The notes under the pieces are model-generated. The model was given only the letters and a program-made list of their open reading frames with translations, was not told the origin of the DNA and did no database searches. A stretch of 52,135 nucleotides of DNA from the NCBI GenBank assembly GCA_002291845.1, contig DBAU01000048.1, forward strand, positions 1-52,135. The letters run 5' to 3'. The DNA comes from Alphaproteobacteria bacterium UBA1002 (GTDB lineage Bacteria; Pseudomonadota; Alphaproteobacteria; Rickettsiales; UBA998). A program made the position numbers and the translations under genes. Below are positions 16,494-24,607 of this stretch, in pieces. Within the stretch, counting starts at the first letter, position 1; every line of letters starts with the position of its first letter.

Positions 16494-17498
16494 TTAGAAA
16501 AGTTCAACATCCACATGCCCTTCCTGAGTGGCGGCAGAAGGGCCATGTAGGCTTTGGCGTAACTGTTCGCGCAGATCGCTAAGGTTCAATACGTTCAGAA
16601 CCTCTTCTTCATCTGGGGCGCCATTGCGATGGCTCAGCTGTGCCAATGCGGCTTGTCCGTTGCGAAGATACTGGCAAACACGATCTTGAAATTGCAGGCT
16701 GATAACGGTTTGGGCGATGGTCTGCGCTAAATCTCGCGACGCCAGAGAGGTATGGCGCAGCATGGACTGGAAAGCCTCATTCTGTTCGCCGATGGACGTC
16801 ATCATGTCCCCAATTTTGCTACGCAGAAGGATATTGTCAGAGAGGTCCGTTTCCGCGGAGGCTTTGAGAGATCGGTAACACTGCGCCACACTCTCCGCCA
16901 CATTTCCAATCCCCTGTTCCATCTGATGTGAGAGGTTCTGAATATCGCCGGAGAGCAGCTTTACCTCTGCCGCAACTACGGCGAAGCCATGTCCGGCTTC
17001 GCCCGCCGATTGCGCCTCAATGGTGGCGTTGATCGCCAGCATACGCGTTTGTTTGGTAATTCGCCGGATGGCCTGAACGAGCCGGGTGATATCCTCCAGC
17101 GTGGCTTGTGCCTGATCAAACTGTGAGGCCATGGTAAGGGACAGTTTGGTAATACTTAAAATCCGCTCGATCGAGACATCCAGCGTCTGGCCGATAAGCT
17201 GGAGCGCTTCCTCCAGAGGCATAAGATTGCCTTCAACCTTTACCTTTGCCCCCTGAGCCACCAGTGCATCAACCTGCTGAGCCTGCATCAGGGCTTGCGA
17301 TGCCATGTCCTGAAACCGCTGACTGATCGCATCTGTCTGGGTGGTGACATCGTGACAGGCCCGTTCAATGCAGTCTTGCACCAGTCCAAGCGTGGCCTGC
17401 AGCAAAGAGTTCCCATCGTCCTGAGGCGCGTGGGGTTCTGGCGCCAGGATAGAAGAATAATCGTCCAGGTAGATATTATTGTTGATGTATGTGCTCAT
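16494..17498 (-). CDS. Soluble MCP-like signalling protein
   Basis: A 334-residue cytosolic protein with no membrane segment. The core of the MCP signalling domain is clear (TKQTRMLAINATIEAQSAGE, then HGFAVVAAEVKLLSG), with flanking coiled coil. The C-terminal part (SLQFQDRVCQYLRNGQAAL) resembles the tail often seen in MCP-like proteins with CheY/CheZ-type neighbours. No sensory domain can be named in the first 100 residues. First gene of the operon, 43 bp ahead of the membrane MCP and divergent from the lipid transporter genes. A promoter and a leader inverted repeat precede it. Confidence 0.88.
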   Translation of the reverse strand: MSTYINNNIYLDDYSSILAPEPHAPQDDGNSLLQATLGLVQDCIERACHDVTTQTDAISQRFQDMASQALMQAQQVDALVAQGAKVKVEGNLMPLEEALQLIGQTLDVSIERILSITKLSLTMASQFDQAQATLEDITRLVQAIRRITKQTRMLAINATIEAQSAGEAGHGFAVVAAEVKLLSGDIQNLSHQMEQGIGNVAESVAQCYRSLKASAETDLSDNILLRSKIGDMMTSIGEQNEAFQSMLRHTSLASRDLAQTIAQTVISLQFQDRVCQYLRNGQAALAQLSHRNGAPDEEEVLNVLNLSDLREQLRQSLHGPSAATQEGHVDVELF

Positions 17499-17500
17499 AG

Positions 17501-17545
17501 GTTGTGCCTAGGGGTGCAAAACAGGCATGCCTTCTCTGGCACAAC
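17501..17545. promoter_or_regulatory. Inverted repeat in the leader of the MCP operon
   Basis: GTTGTGCC (17501-17508) and GGCACAAC (17538-17545) form a perfect 8-bp inverted repeat with 29 bases between. It occupies almost the whole predicted leader between the transcription start and the ATG at 17498. The promoter-distal arm ends three bases before the start codon on the minus strand, so a hairpin could block ribosome access. It could equally be a DNA operator. Confidence 0.4.
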
Positions 17546-17546
17546 A

Positions 17547-17574
17547 GTTATCGCTAGAAAGTGTACCATGTCAA
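17547..17574 (-). promoter_or_regulatory. Sigma-70-type promoter for the MCP/CheB/STAS/PP2C operon
   Basis: Reading the minus strand, TTGACA (17569-17574) is separated by 16 bases from GATAAC (17547-17552). The -35 is consensus and the -10 is moderate. Transcription would begin near 17540, about 40 bases upstream of the first start codon. Confidence 0.5.
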
Positions 17575-17703
17575 CACAACTATAAGTATACATAGCGAGG
17601 TGCACCGGCTGACTTGTCACAGCAAGAAAAACTCCATGCTGGGGAACGCTTTCAAGCCTCCTGGTGGCTGTACCTTGCCTACAGAACCGTTTAGGGTACC
17701 GCC

Positions 17704-18828
17704 ATGAGTCGCTGGATATCGTTTGATTCTGATGCAAAGCGTCCGGTCGTACGGCTGGAAGATGCCTGGGTAGGGCCGTCCCTCTCGGCAATCCAGCGCG
17801 CTCTGCAAGACGTGCCCGCCCTACCGTCGAGGGTTGCGCTGGATGCAACGGCGCTTGGACGCCTCGATACAGCCGCTGCCTGGATTCTGGTCCACTGGCT
17901 GCGCCAACGTCAAAACGAGGGGACGCAGTTTGAGATCATCGGTCTGAATGAAGACCACGCCAAAGTGCTGAGCATGATGGAATCGCTGCTATGCCCTGCG
18001 GCGGCGCTTCCTGCTCCTCCACCGGCGGGCTGGTCAGCCCCGTTTATAGCGCTGGGTCGTGAATTTCTGTTCTGGCGAAAGGATATGGTCGACCTGCTGG
18101 CATTTTTTGGTCACCTCGCCATAGTCGGCTGGCGCGTCCTATGCGAGCCCTCGCGTCTGAGGGGGCGAAGCATCGTCTATCATCTGCACCATGTAGGGCT
18201 GAAGGCGATGCCCATTATTGCACTGCTGGCATTTCTTATTTCACTGGTGCTGGGATATCAGGGTGTGGCGCAACTCAGTAAATTTAATGCGCAGGCTTTT
18301 ACCATTGATGCCGTGGCGGTCTCTATTTTGCGTGAGATGGGGGTCCTTCTGACCTCCATCATGGTCGCCGGACGATCCGGTAGCGCCTTTACTGCTCAGA
18401 TTGGGGTGATGAAGCTCAATCAGGAAGTGGACGCCATGCGGACGCTCGGCCTTGATCCCTACGAAGTGCTGGTCCTGCCGCGGGTACTGGCTATTCTCAT
18501 TGCGCTCCCGGTACTAACATTCCTAGCTGATATGGTGGGGTTGTTTGGCGCCATAACGGTCGGGGTTACCATGCTGGATATGAGCCTTACCCAGTGCATT
18601 TACCGGCTGGAAGCCACGATAAAGCTGAATACATTCGTAGTCGGTATGGTAAAAGCCCCTGTTTTTGCCTTACTGATCGGACTGGTGGGCTGTCTGCGCG
18701 GTCTACAGGTTAAAAACGCTGCAGATGAGGTAGGGCGTCAAACCACGCTGGCCGTGGTGCAATCAATCTTTCTTATCATCATGGCCGATGCCATGTTCTC
18801 CATCCTTTTTACGCTTTTGAAGGTCTGA
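17704..18828 (+). CDS. mlaE: MlaE-type ABC permease with N-terminal STAS-like domain
   Basis: Permease of an MCE/Mla-type phospholipid transporter in the inner membrane. Residues 1-90 form a STAS-like domain (RVALDATALGRLDTAAAWILV) as in separate MlaB proteins. About 105-374 is the MlaE permease with characteristic VAVSILREMGVLLTSIMVAG, GRSGSAFTAQIGVMKLNQEV and DAMRTLGLDPYEVLVLPRVL. The MlaB-like function is thus fused to the permease. It heads a four-gene operon with the ATPase, the MCE protein and an outer-membrane-type lipoprotein; no MlaC homologue is present. The start at 17704 lacks a clear ribosome binding site. Confidence 0.93.
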   Translation: MSRWISFDSDAKRPVVRLEDAWVGPSLSAIQRALQDVPALPSRVALDATALGRLDTAAAWILVHWLRQRQNEGTQFEIIGLNEDHAKVLSMMESLLCPAAALPAPPPAGWSAPFIALGREFLFWRKDMVDLLAFFGHLAIVGWRVLCEPSRLRGRSIVYHLHHVGLKAMPIIALLAFLISLVLGYQGVAQLSKFNAQAFTIDAVAVSILREMGVLLTSIMVAGRSGSAFTAQIGVMKLNQEVDAMRTLGLDPYEVLVLPRVLAILIALPVLTFLADMVGLFGAITVGVTMLDMSLTQCIYRLEATIKLNTFVVGMVKAPVFALLIGLVGCLRGLQVKNAADEVGRQTTLAVVQSIFLIIMADAMFSILFTLLKV

Positions 18829-18831
18829 GGC

Positions 18832-19599
18832 ATGTCGCGTACCCCGGTCATTTCGGTTCGTGGATTGGTGAACCGCTTCGGCACACAGGTGGTCCATGAC
18901 GGCCTTGATTTTGATCTCTACCCGGGAGAAATCATCGGTGTGATCGGTGGTTCCGGTTCCGGAAAGACGGTGCTTCTGCGCTCCATCATCGGGCTGCAAT
19001 GTCCGGCGGCGGGCAAAATTCTTGTCGATGGACGGGATCTGTTGCAGCTTTCTGCGGAGGAAGTGCTCGAGGTGCAGCAGCTATGGGGGGTGATGTTTCA
19101 AGGCGGCGCGTTATTTTCCTCACTTACGGTGCAGGAAAATGTCGAGGTGGCGATGCAGGAATCCAAGCGCCTGCCACTCGATATGATTCCCGAACTGGCG
19201 CGCATGAAAATCGCGATGGCGGGCCTGCCCCCCGAGGCACGTGATAAACTGCCTGCAGAGCTGTCCGGCGGTATGATCAAGCGCGCGGCGCTTGCGCGTG
19301 CCCTGGCACTCGATCCACGCGTGCTGTTTCTCGATGAGCCAACTGCCGGACTCGATCCGGTGCTGGCTGCAGCGTTTGACCAGCTGATCCGCGATCTGGC
19401 ACAAAGTCTCGATATTGCTGTGATGATGATTACACATGACCTTGATAGTTTATTCTCGATCTGTGACCGGGTAGCGGTGTTAGTGGATAAGAAAATCAAG
19501 GTCGATACGATTGAACAGCTGCAACGTGATTCGCATCCGTGGATTCAGTCTTACTTCGGTGGACCGCGCGCGCAGCAAGCTCAAGTGAGGCATAGCTGA
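18832..19599 (+). CDS. mlaF: MlaF-type ABC transporter ATPase
   Basis: ATPase subunit powering the MlaE permease. Motifs are intact: Walker A GGSGSGKTVLLRSIIG, Q-loop VMFQGGALFSSLTVQENV, signature ELSGGMIKRAALARALALDP, Walker B VLFLDEPTAGLDPV and H-loop MMITHDLDS. The ELSGGM signature and GGALFSSLTV wording are typical of the MlaF/Ttg2A group. 255 residues, normal length. It starts 3 bases after the mlaE stop and overlaps mlaD by one base (TGATG). Confidence 0.96.
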   Translation: MSRTPVISVRGLVNRFGTQVVHDGLDFDLYPGEIIGVIGGSGSGKTVLLRSIIGLQCPAAGKILVDGRDLLQLSAEEVLEVQQLWGVMFQGGALFSSLTVQENVEVAMQESKRLPLDMIPELARMKIAMAGLPPEARDKLPAELSGGMIKRAALARALALDPRVLFLDEPTAGLDPVLAAAFDQLIRDLAQSLDIAVMMITHDLDSLFSICDRVAVLVDKKIKVDTIEQLQRDSHPWIQSYFGGPRAQQAQVRHS

Positions 19600-20384
19600 T
19601 GGAAACGGAATCACATTATTTCAAAGTCGGGGTGTTTTTGACCCTTGGCATTGTCGGGTTGGTCGCTTTCCTGATGTGGATGGGCGCCACTGGCGATGAC
19701 CGTGACTACAAAACCTATGCCATCTATTTCCTTGGTGATATCAGCGGGCTGAAACCGGGCGCAGCGGTTAAGTTTAAAGGGCTCGATGTGGGGGCTGTAC
19801 AGTCACTGCGTTTTGATGAAGAGGATCCGAATTATATCCGGGTGCTGGTGCAGGTAGATGAAGCCGCACCAATCACCCAGCACACGGTGGCCACAGTCCG
19901 TTTCCAGGATGTGATTGGCACATCGGCCATTGCACTGCAGAATATTGTAGACATGCCGGAGGGCATGGTCGCACGCGAAGATAAAAATTATCCGGTGATT
20001 CCTTCGCGCCCGTCAGATCTGGAAAAGGTGATCGCCAGCCTGCCCGAGGCGATGGAGACGGTACGCAAGCTGGGTGAACAGGGTAGCAAGTTGCTTAGCG
20101 ATGAAAACCTTGCGGCTCTGGCCGGCATTCTAGTGTCGCTCGACGGATCTCTGAAAACCTTTGATACTACTCTGCAATCGGTTGATCGTGCGGCACAGAA
20201 AGGCGAAACCCTGCTGGATGGTCACGTGGCGCATGATCTCCGTGATACCCTGATGGAGGGACGTGCCGCGCTACGTGAAATTCGTCTGCTGGCAAAGTCG
20301 CTGCGTGATGATCCCTCGCAGGTGATTCGTCAGCCCGCCTACAAGGGCTATACCCCGGCGGAAGGAGCAGAGAATGCGCGTTAA
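19599..20384 (+). CDS. mlaD: MlaD-type MCE-domain protein
   Basis: Membrane-anchored substrate-binding component of the lipid transporter. It has one N-terminal TM helix (YFKVGVFLTLGIVGLVAFLM) and one MCE domain (about 38-115: YFLGDISGLKPGAAVKFKGL, then DVGAVQSLRF). A long helical C-terminus (about 135-250) could build the periplasmic channel or needle seen in longer MCE proteins. 261 residues, longer than E. coli MlaD (about 180) because of that helical region. Overlaps the ATPase by 1 base and the next gene by 11. Confidence 0.93.
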   Translation: METESHYFKVGVFLTLGIVGLVAFLMWMGATGDDRDYKTYAIYFLGDISGLKPGAAVKFKGLDVGAVQSLRFDEEDPNYIRVLVQVDEAAPITQHTVATVRFQDVIGTSAIALQNIVDMPEGMVAREDKNYPVIPSRPSDLEKVIASLPEAMETVRKLGEQGSKLLSDENLAALAGILVSLDGSLKTFDTTLQSVDRAAQKGETLLDGHVAHDLRDTLMEGRAALREIRLLAKSLRDDPSQVIRQPAYKGYTPAEGAENAR

Positions 20385-20982
20385 TCGTTTCAGCCCCCTT
20401 TTCATAGCGATTCTTATGCTTTGCGGCTGTAACTTTTCGCTGGAGCGAGAGGGTGGTGAGCAATACCTGATGGATGTGCCCTCTGTCACAGCGGCTCCGC
20501 GGGATAAGCCGGCACGAGGGACGCTGACCGTCTACCTCCCCACAGTGAATGCGGCGCTTGATACACGCCGGGTGGCCCTGCAGCGTCCGGATGCGGCGTT
20601 TGACTACTATGCGGATGCGCGCTGGGCTGATTTCCTGCCTTTATTAGTAAGAGATGCCATCACCCAGACCCTGCAGCATCGCCGCCTGACGGAACGGACA
20701 CAGAGTGACGATAATTTAGCCGTCGGACCTTACCGCCTGATGTTAACGGTGGAGCAGTTTCAGGCGGTCTATACTGATTCGGCTGCTCCCCCGGTGGTTT
20801 ATGTGCATTTACAGGCCGACCTTCTGGATAGTCGTCGCCCGCGAAGCCCGCATCATTTTGATATTCAAACGCAAGCGCCGGCAACCCATGATGAACGCCG
20901 CGCCATTCTCGCGGCATTTCATTCCGCCTTCGAAATAGCGCAGCGCGACCTGATGGAACGGCTGAGCCGGGTAATTCAATAA
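20374..20982 (+). CDS. ABC-type transport auxiliary lipoprotein (PqiC/LptE-like family)
   Basis: 202-residue lipoprotein with a signal peptide ending in the lipobox LCGC (Cys at about 22). The mature part has GTLTVYLPTVNAALDTRRVA, FDYYADARWADFLPLLVRDA and a helix with AILAAFHSAFEIAQRDLM, as in the auxiliary lipoproteins that accompany MCE transporters and dock at the outer membrane. AGGAG precedes its ATG, which lies inside the 3' end of mlaD. It probably takes the outer-membrane side of the lipid route in place of an MlaA or MlaC component, which is inference. Convergent with the diguanylate cyclase gene. Confidence 0.87.
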   Translation: MRVNRFSPLFIAILMLCGCNFSLEREGGEQYLMDVPSVTAAPRDKPARGTLTVYLPTVNAALDTRRVALQRPDAAFDYYADARWADFLPLLVRDAITQTLQHRRLTERTQSDDNLAVGPYRLMLTVEQFQAVYTDSAAPPVVYVHLQADLLDSRRPRSPHHFDIQTQAPATHDERRAILAAFHSAFEIAQRDLMERLSRVIQ

Positions 20983-20996
20983 GAAAGATCCAAATG

Positions 20997-22013
20997 TCAG
21001 GCGGCGCTGGCAATGTCTGAAGCGGTGACCCGGTTGCGTCCGTTGCGTTTGGCGGTGAACAATGCTTCATCGGCACGTTTCACTAGCAGGGGAAGGGTAT
21101 CATCCGGCTGGCAGCCAGCGATACCAATGGATACGGTGACCGTACCAAAGCTTGCCCCAGAGGCCTTATGAAGAAGTTCTTTGTTGGCAATGGCGTGGCG
21201 GATGTTCTCTGCGACGACCAATGCGCCAGCAACCGGTGTTTTGGGTAGGATGACGGCAAACTCTTCTCCGCCAAAACGTGCAACAATATCGGTACCTTTG
21301 ACCGTCTCACGCAGAAGGCGGGCGACCATTTTCAGCACCTCGTCTCCGATCAAGTGGCCGTATTCATCATTGAAATGCTTGAAATGATCGACATCAATCA
21401 TCAGCAGGCAGAAGGGGGCCTGTTCTTCCCGGGCGATGATGATAAGCTCATCCATCAAACGATCAAACGCCTTACGATTAAATAGACCGGTAAGAAAGTC
21501 GCGCTGAGCTTCTGCGGTGGCTTCCTGCAGGCTTTTGCGGAGCAAATCGATTTCCAGCCGAGATTCATCCAGCCGCTGATGGAGCTGATCACCACTTTTT
21601 TTGAGGCCCCGCGCACTCTCAATGATGGAGGATACCAGTTGTTTCAGCTCTCCTTGCTGCTGAGACTCCAGCTCTGAGATGTGATCATCAATTTCGCTAT
21701 GATAGGTCCGCGTCTGGTTCGTGGTGTCGGCAATCACTTTCAGGATGTCGGTGAGCAATACTTTGGCGCGCTCCGGTTCCTCCAGGGTTGGTGCGGAGGG
21801 CTCCACATGCTTGCGATACAGGTAGTCACTGGTGGCCGCATCAAGTGATACCGCCTCTTGCACCAGCCGGTCCATCTCTGCCGTAAGGGCCGGGTTCTGC
21901 TCGGCGACATAATGATACCACAGCGCGTAATGGCGTGGCGTCGGTTCGATGCCAGCATCGCGCATGCGCTGTAGCGCTTGCGCGCTGATGTGATGCACAT
22001 CTTTACTGGTCAT
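20997..22013 (-). CDS. Diguanylate cyclase (GGDEF protein)
   Basis: Makes cyclic di-GMP from two GTP. The C-terminal GGDEF domain (about 170-335) is complete: DFLTGLFNRKAFDRLMDELI, LLMIDVDHFKHFNDEYGHL, and the active-site loop as GGEEF in ARFGGEEFAVILPKTP. The usual upstream RxxD inhibitory site reads KGTD, so product inhibition may be weak. The N-terminal part (about 1-75, HYALWYHYVAEQNPALTAEM) is a helical region often found ahead of alphaproteobacterial GGDEF domains, followed by coiled coil; no membrane segment. CAGGAG just before the ATG supports the start. Confidence 0.93.
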   Translation of the reverse strand: MTSKDVHHISAQALQRMRDAGIEPTPRHYALWYHYVAEQNPALTAEMDRLVQEAVSLDAATSDYLYRKHVEPSAPTLEEPERAKVLLTDILKVIADTTNQTRTYHSEIDDHISELESQQQGELKQLVSSIIESARGLKKSGDQLHQRLDESRLEIDLLRKSLQEATAEAQRDFLTGLFNRKAFDRLMDELIIIAREEQAPFCLLMIDVDHFKHFNDEYGHLIGDEVLKMVARLLRETVKGTDIVARFGGEEFAVILPKTPVAGALVVAENIRHAIANKELLHKASGASFGTVTVSIGIAGCQPDDTLPLLVKRADEALFTAKRNGRNRVTASDIASAA

Positions 22014-22242
22014 GGTCTATCTCCTGACGTGCGCGTCGCACGGCCCATTGTTAAAATAGCATTCTTTACGCGGCCAAGACAAGGGGTTGCCTCGCTTGGC
22101 AGAAGGGATACGGTTACTTTATGACGAAATAGTTAAATCAAGCCGTTAAGGTTAACTTTTTGCTTTTCTCGCTCCAGCGGATGCTTTACTAACAGCTTCA
22201 CCCTATCCGTTACATAACAGCAACCCGCGTCGGATTCGCGAC

Positions 22243-22767
22243 ATGACCTTGAGCGCACTTGCTATGCCTGCTTTTGATAACGAAACATCCAAAGCATCTC
22301 ACGTCCCGCTGCCTAAGATCAATGTGCCGCCGCCTCGAGAACAGGAGCGTGTGCTGCAAGACGAGTCTGAAAAGCGCCCAGAGCGCGCGGCAGTGACCGC
22401 GGTATCCACACCGGTACGTGCTGGTTCGTCCACGTCGATTCGCTGGGATGCGCGCTTTGCCGTATCACTGATCGTACTTTTGGTGCTGGTTAATATGAGT
22501 CTAGTGATACTTTTTGCTAAACCAGCCACCCATGAGAAAGGTTTTGTGACCGAGTTAGCCCCATCAGTGGCCAGCAAAGATAATGCGCCCGGGCTGAATC
22601 GTCTGGCCCCGGCAGCTAATGGGCAGAATGCCGTGACAACCGGCCGTCCGACAACGACCTACATCTCGACGACCGAGCGTCGAGCCCTGCTGGAACAGCT
22701 TCGCCGCACACCGCAGCCTGGCGTGGTCAGTGTCCCGCCGATGCGTGCGGTGCCGGCAAACCCGTAA
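22243..22767 (+). CDS. Single-pass membrane protein of unknown function, 174 aa
   Basis: Not recognised. A Pro/Glu/Arg-rich cytosolic segment of about 70 residues (KINVPPPREQERVLQDESEK) is followed by one TM helix (FAVSLIVLLVLVNMSLVILF, about 77-96). A Thr/Pro/Asn-rich outside part ends in a short helix (TTERRALLEQLRRTPQ). It lies 23 bp upstream of the TAXI gene on the same strand and may be co-transcribed with it. The 229-bp gap before it (22014-22242) is AT-rich near 22140-22190 and presumably holds promoters for this gene and for the divergent cyclase. Confidence 0.75.
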   Translation: MTLSALAMPAFDNETSKASHVPLPKINVPPPREQERVLQDESEKRPERAAVTAVSTPVRAGSSTSIRWDARFAVSLIVLLVLVNMSLVILFAKPATHEKGFVTELAPSVASKDNAPGLNRLAPAANGQNAVTTGRPTTTYISTTERRALLEQLRRTPQPGVVSVPPMRAVPANP

Positions 22768-22790
22768 ATTTTTCTCGTAAGGATTCACTG

Positions 22791-23894
22791 ATGCGCATCT
22801 TCGCCATGCTTCGCTCTTTCTTTCTCGCTGGACTCGCGGGGGGCATTCTGGCCACACCGGCGGGCCTTTACGCAAAGGAAGCGGCCAACCTTGGCATTGT
22901 GACCGGGCCTGAAACCGGAACCTATTTCGCATTTGGACGTGATATTGCTGAAGTGAGCCGCAGCCTGGGTCAGCCGGTGGATGTTCGGGGTACCAGTGGC
23001 TCGATCGAAAACCTCAAGCTGATGACCAAATCAGGTGAGAATGCTGGTCTTGGTATTGTGCAATCGGATGTGCTCGGCTTTCTCAAACGCTCAACCAATC
23101 CGAACTCCCGTCAAATCGCTGAAAAACTACGTCTGGTCTTTCCTTTTTATCAGGAGGAAGTGCATCTGCTCGCCCGTAAAGATGTGAAGGACGTGAAGGA
23201 TTTGAAGGGGAAGCGGATCGTCATTGGAGAGGAGGGAAGCGGCAACTCATTGACCGCAATCAACCTTTTTGCGCTGCTTGGTGTTGAGGCCGGTAAGCTT
23301 ATTCAGCTTCCTCCGGCAGAAGGCGTGCTGGCGGTGCTCGCCGATGAAGCCGATGCTATGGTTTTTGTGGGAGGGAAGCCGGTACCGCTCTTTGATAATC
23401 TGGCGGGCCTGAAGACGGCTAGTGGTGGCAAAAATGCCCAATTGCTAGAGGAAATTCATTTCCTCCCCTTGAATGATGCGCGCTTACAAAAAGACTATGA
23501 AGCGGCCGAGCTAACCCCCAAAGATTACCCGTTTATCACGGCCCCTGTGCCCACCGTAGCGGTCACGGCGGTGTTGGTAGCCTACGACTTTTCTACGGGC
23601 AAAAATGCCTATCACCTGCGCCGCTGCGATGAGTTAGAGAAAGTTGGGCAGGCGATTCGCAAGCATCTGACGTACTTGAAAGATTCTGGACATCCCAAAT
23701 GGTCTCAGGTGGACCCCAACCGCTCGCTTGGCCAATGGAAGCGTGACCTGTGCGCGTGGCGCGATGGAGAATCTGTTGCCACGGCTACGGCACAGGGGCC
23801 GCGTAAGCCCCGTTTCTCCTCCGCGTTGGAGCGTGATCTGCTGGAGGTGATCCGCCATGGTCACCCGGGCGAGGGCGCCCCAGATAAACCTTAA
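22791..23894 (+). CDS. TAXI-family periplasmic solute-binding protein
   Basis: 367-residue periplasmic binding protein of the TAXI type (TRAP-associated extracytoplasmic immunogenic). A signal peptide ends near ATPAGLYAKEA. The mature start LGIVTGPETGTYFAFGRDIA is the family hallmark. GTSGSIENLKLM, IVQSDVLGFLKR, FPFYQEEVHLLARKDV, LKGKRIVIGEEGSGNSLTA and FITAPVPTVAVTAVLVAY follow in normal order. No TRAP permease gene is in the window, so it either works with a distant permease or serves as a sensor subunit. Its last 38 bases overlap the start of the regulator gene. Confidence 0.92.
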   Translation: MRIFAMLRSFFLAGLAGGILATPAGLYAKEAANLGIVTGPETGTYFAFGRDIAEVSRSLGQPVDVRGTSGSIENLKLMTKSGENAGLGIVQSDVLGFLKRSTNPNSRQIAEKLRLVFPFYQEEVHLLARKDVKDVKDLKGKRIVIGEEGSGNSLTAINLFALLGVEAGKLIQLPPAEGVLAVLADEADAMVFVGGKPVPLFDNLAGLKTASGGKNAQLLEEIHFLPLNDARLQKDYEAAELTPKDYPFITAPVPTVAVTAVLVAYDFSTGKNAYHLRRCDELEKVGQAIRKHLTYLKDSGHPKWSQVDPNRSLGQWKRDLCAWRDGESVATATAQGPRKPRFSSALERDLLEVIRHGHPGEGAPDKP

Positions 23895-24549
23895 TTGCGC
23901 CATGTCTGGCTCGGCAATCCCCGTTGTTTTACATGTGGCGGATGCCGACATTAGCCAGCAGCTCCGTCTTTACCTGCCCGGCTCAGGGTTTGAGGTGGCC
24001 GATGCTGAGCGTATCTGTCATCCCTATATTGCCCTTATCGATACAGATCACCCGCAGGTTCTGACGTACCTTGGAGCGCTGGAGGCCGCCCCGGACTGCT
24101 GCGGTGTTTTACTTTGGGGAACGATATCGGTGCCTTTGGAAAGCCGTTTAATGGTACGGCGACTGCCCCGTCCGATACGCTTAAAAGAGATCGCGATACA
24201 GATCCGCCGGGCGTGGCAATCCTATCATACGCCTTCGAGGTCCGTGGTTTCTGGTGTGCTCTATGATCCCCGTGAACGGGTGTTATTACCCTCCGGTGAA
24301 GGGGAGCGCATGATGTTGACCGCGAAGGAAGCACTGTTACTTGAAGCGCTGCTGGATGCCGGGGAAGACGGGCTGGACCGGGCCGAGCTGTTGCGTCGCG
24401 TCTGGGGCTATGCCGAAGCGCTCGAGACCCATACGCTGGAGACCCACCTCTACCGGCTGCGTCAAAAAATGGAGCGGCTTGGTGCATCCCCGACCGCTTT
24501 GCGGAGTGAACAAGGACGCTTCCGGCTATCGGCTCCTGCGGATGCGTGA
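23857..24549 (+). CDS. OmpR/PhoB-type DNA-binding protein with degenerate receiver
   Basis: The C-terminal winged helix (about 140-228) is well preserved: MLTAKEALLLEALLDAGEDG, then LDRAELLRRVWGYAEALETH, TLETHLYRLRQKMERLG and SEQGRFRL. The N-terminal 120 residues have receiver-like length and start (PVVLHVADADISQQLRLYL), but the phospho-acceptor region is LIDTDHP and the conserved Lys-Pro is Arg-Pro, so phosphorylation is doubtful. The ATG at 23857 was chosen because GGAGGTGA (23843-23850) sits at ideal spacing. The in-frame ATG at 23902 lacks a binding site but would avoid the overlap with the TAXI gene. Translational coupling to the binding protein suggests a shared process. Confidence 0.85.
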   Translation: MVTRARAPQINLNCAMSGSAIPVVLHVADADISQQLRLYLPGSGFEVADAERICHPYIALIDTDHPQVLTYLGALEAAPDCCGVLLWGTISVPLESRLMVRRLPRPIRLKEIAIQIRRAWQSYHTPSRSVVSGVLYDPRERVLLPSGEGERMMLTAKEALLLEALLDAGEDGLDRAELLRRVWGYAEALETHTLETHLYRLRQKMERLGASPTALRSEQGRFRLSAPADA

Positions 24550-24607
24550 GGCCTTTTCTTTCGTGCGGTGATTGATTACAGTCCTATCGTTTTTTACGAG
24601 GTGCCCT

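Noticed and set aside
23157..23215. Short tandem-like repeat (GATGTGAAGGAC, GTGAAGGATTTGAAGG) in the TAXI gene
   Set aside because: It encodes the normal RKDVKDVKDLKGKR stretch of this family and needs no repeat explanation.
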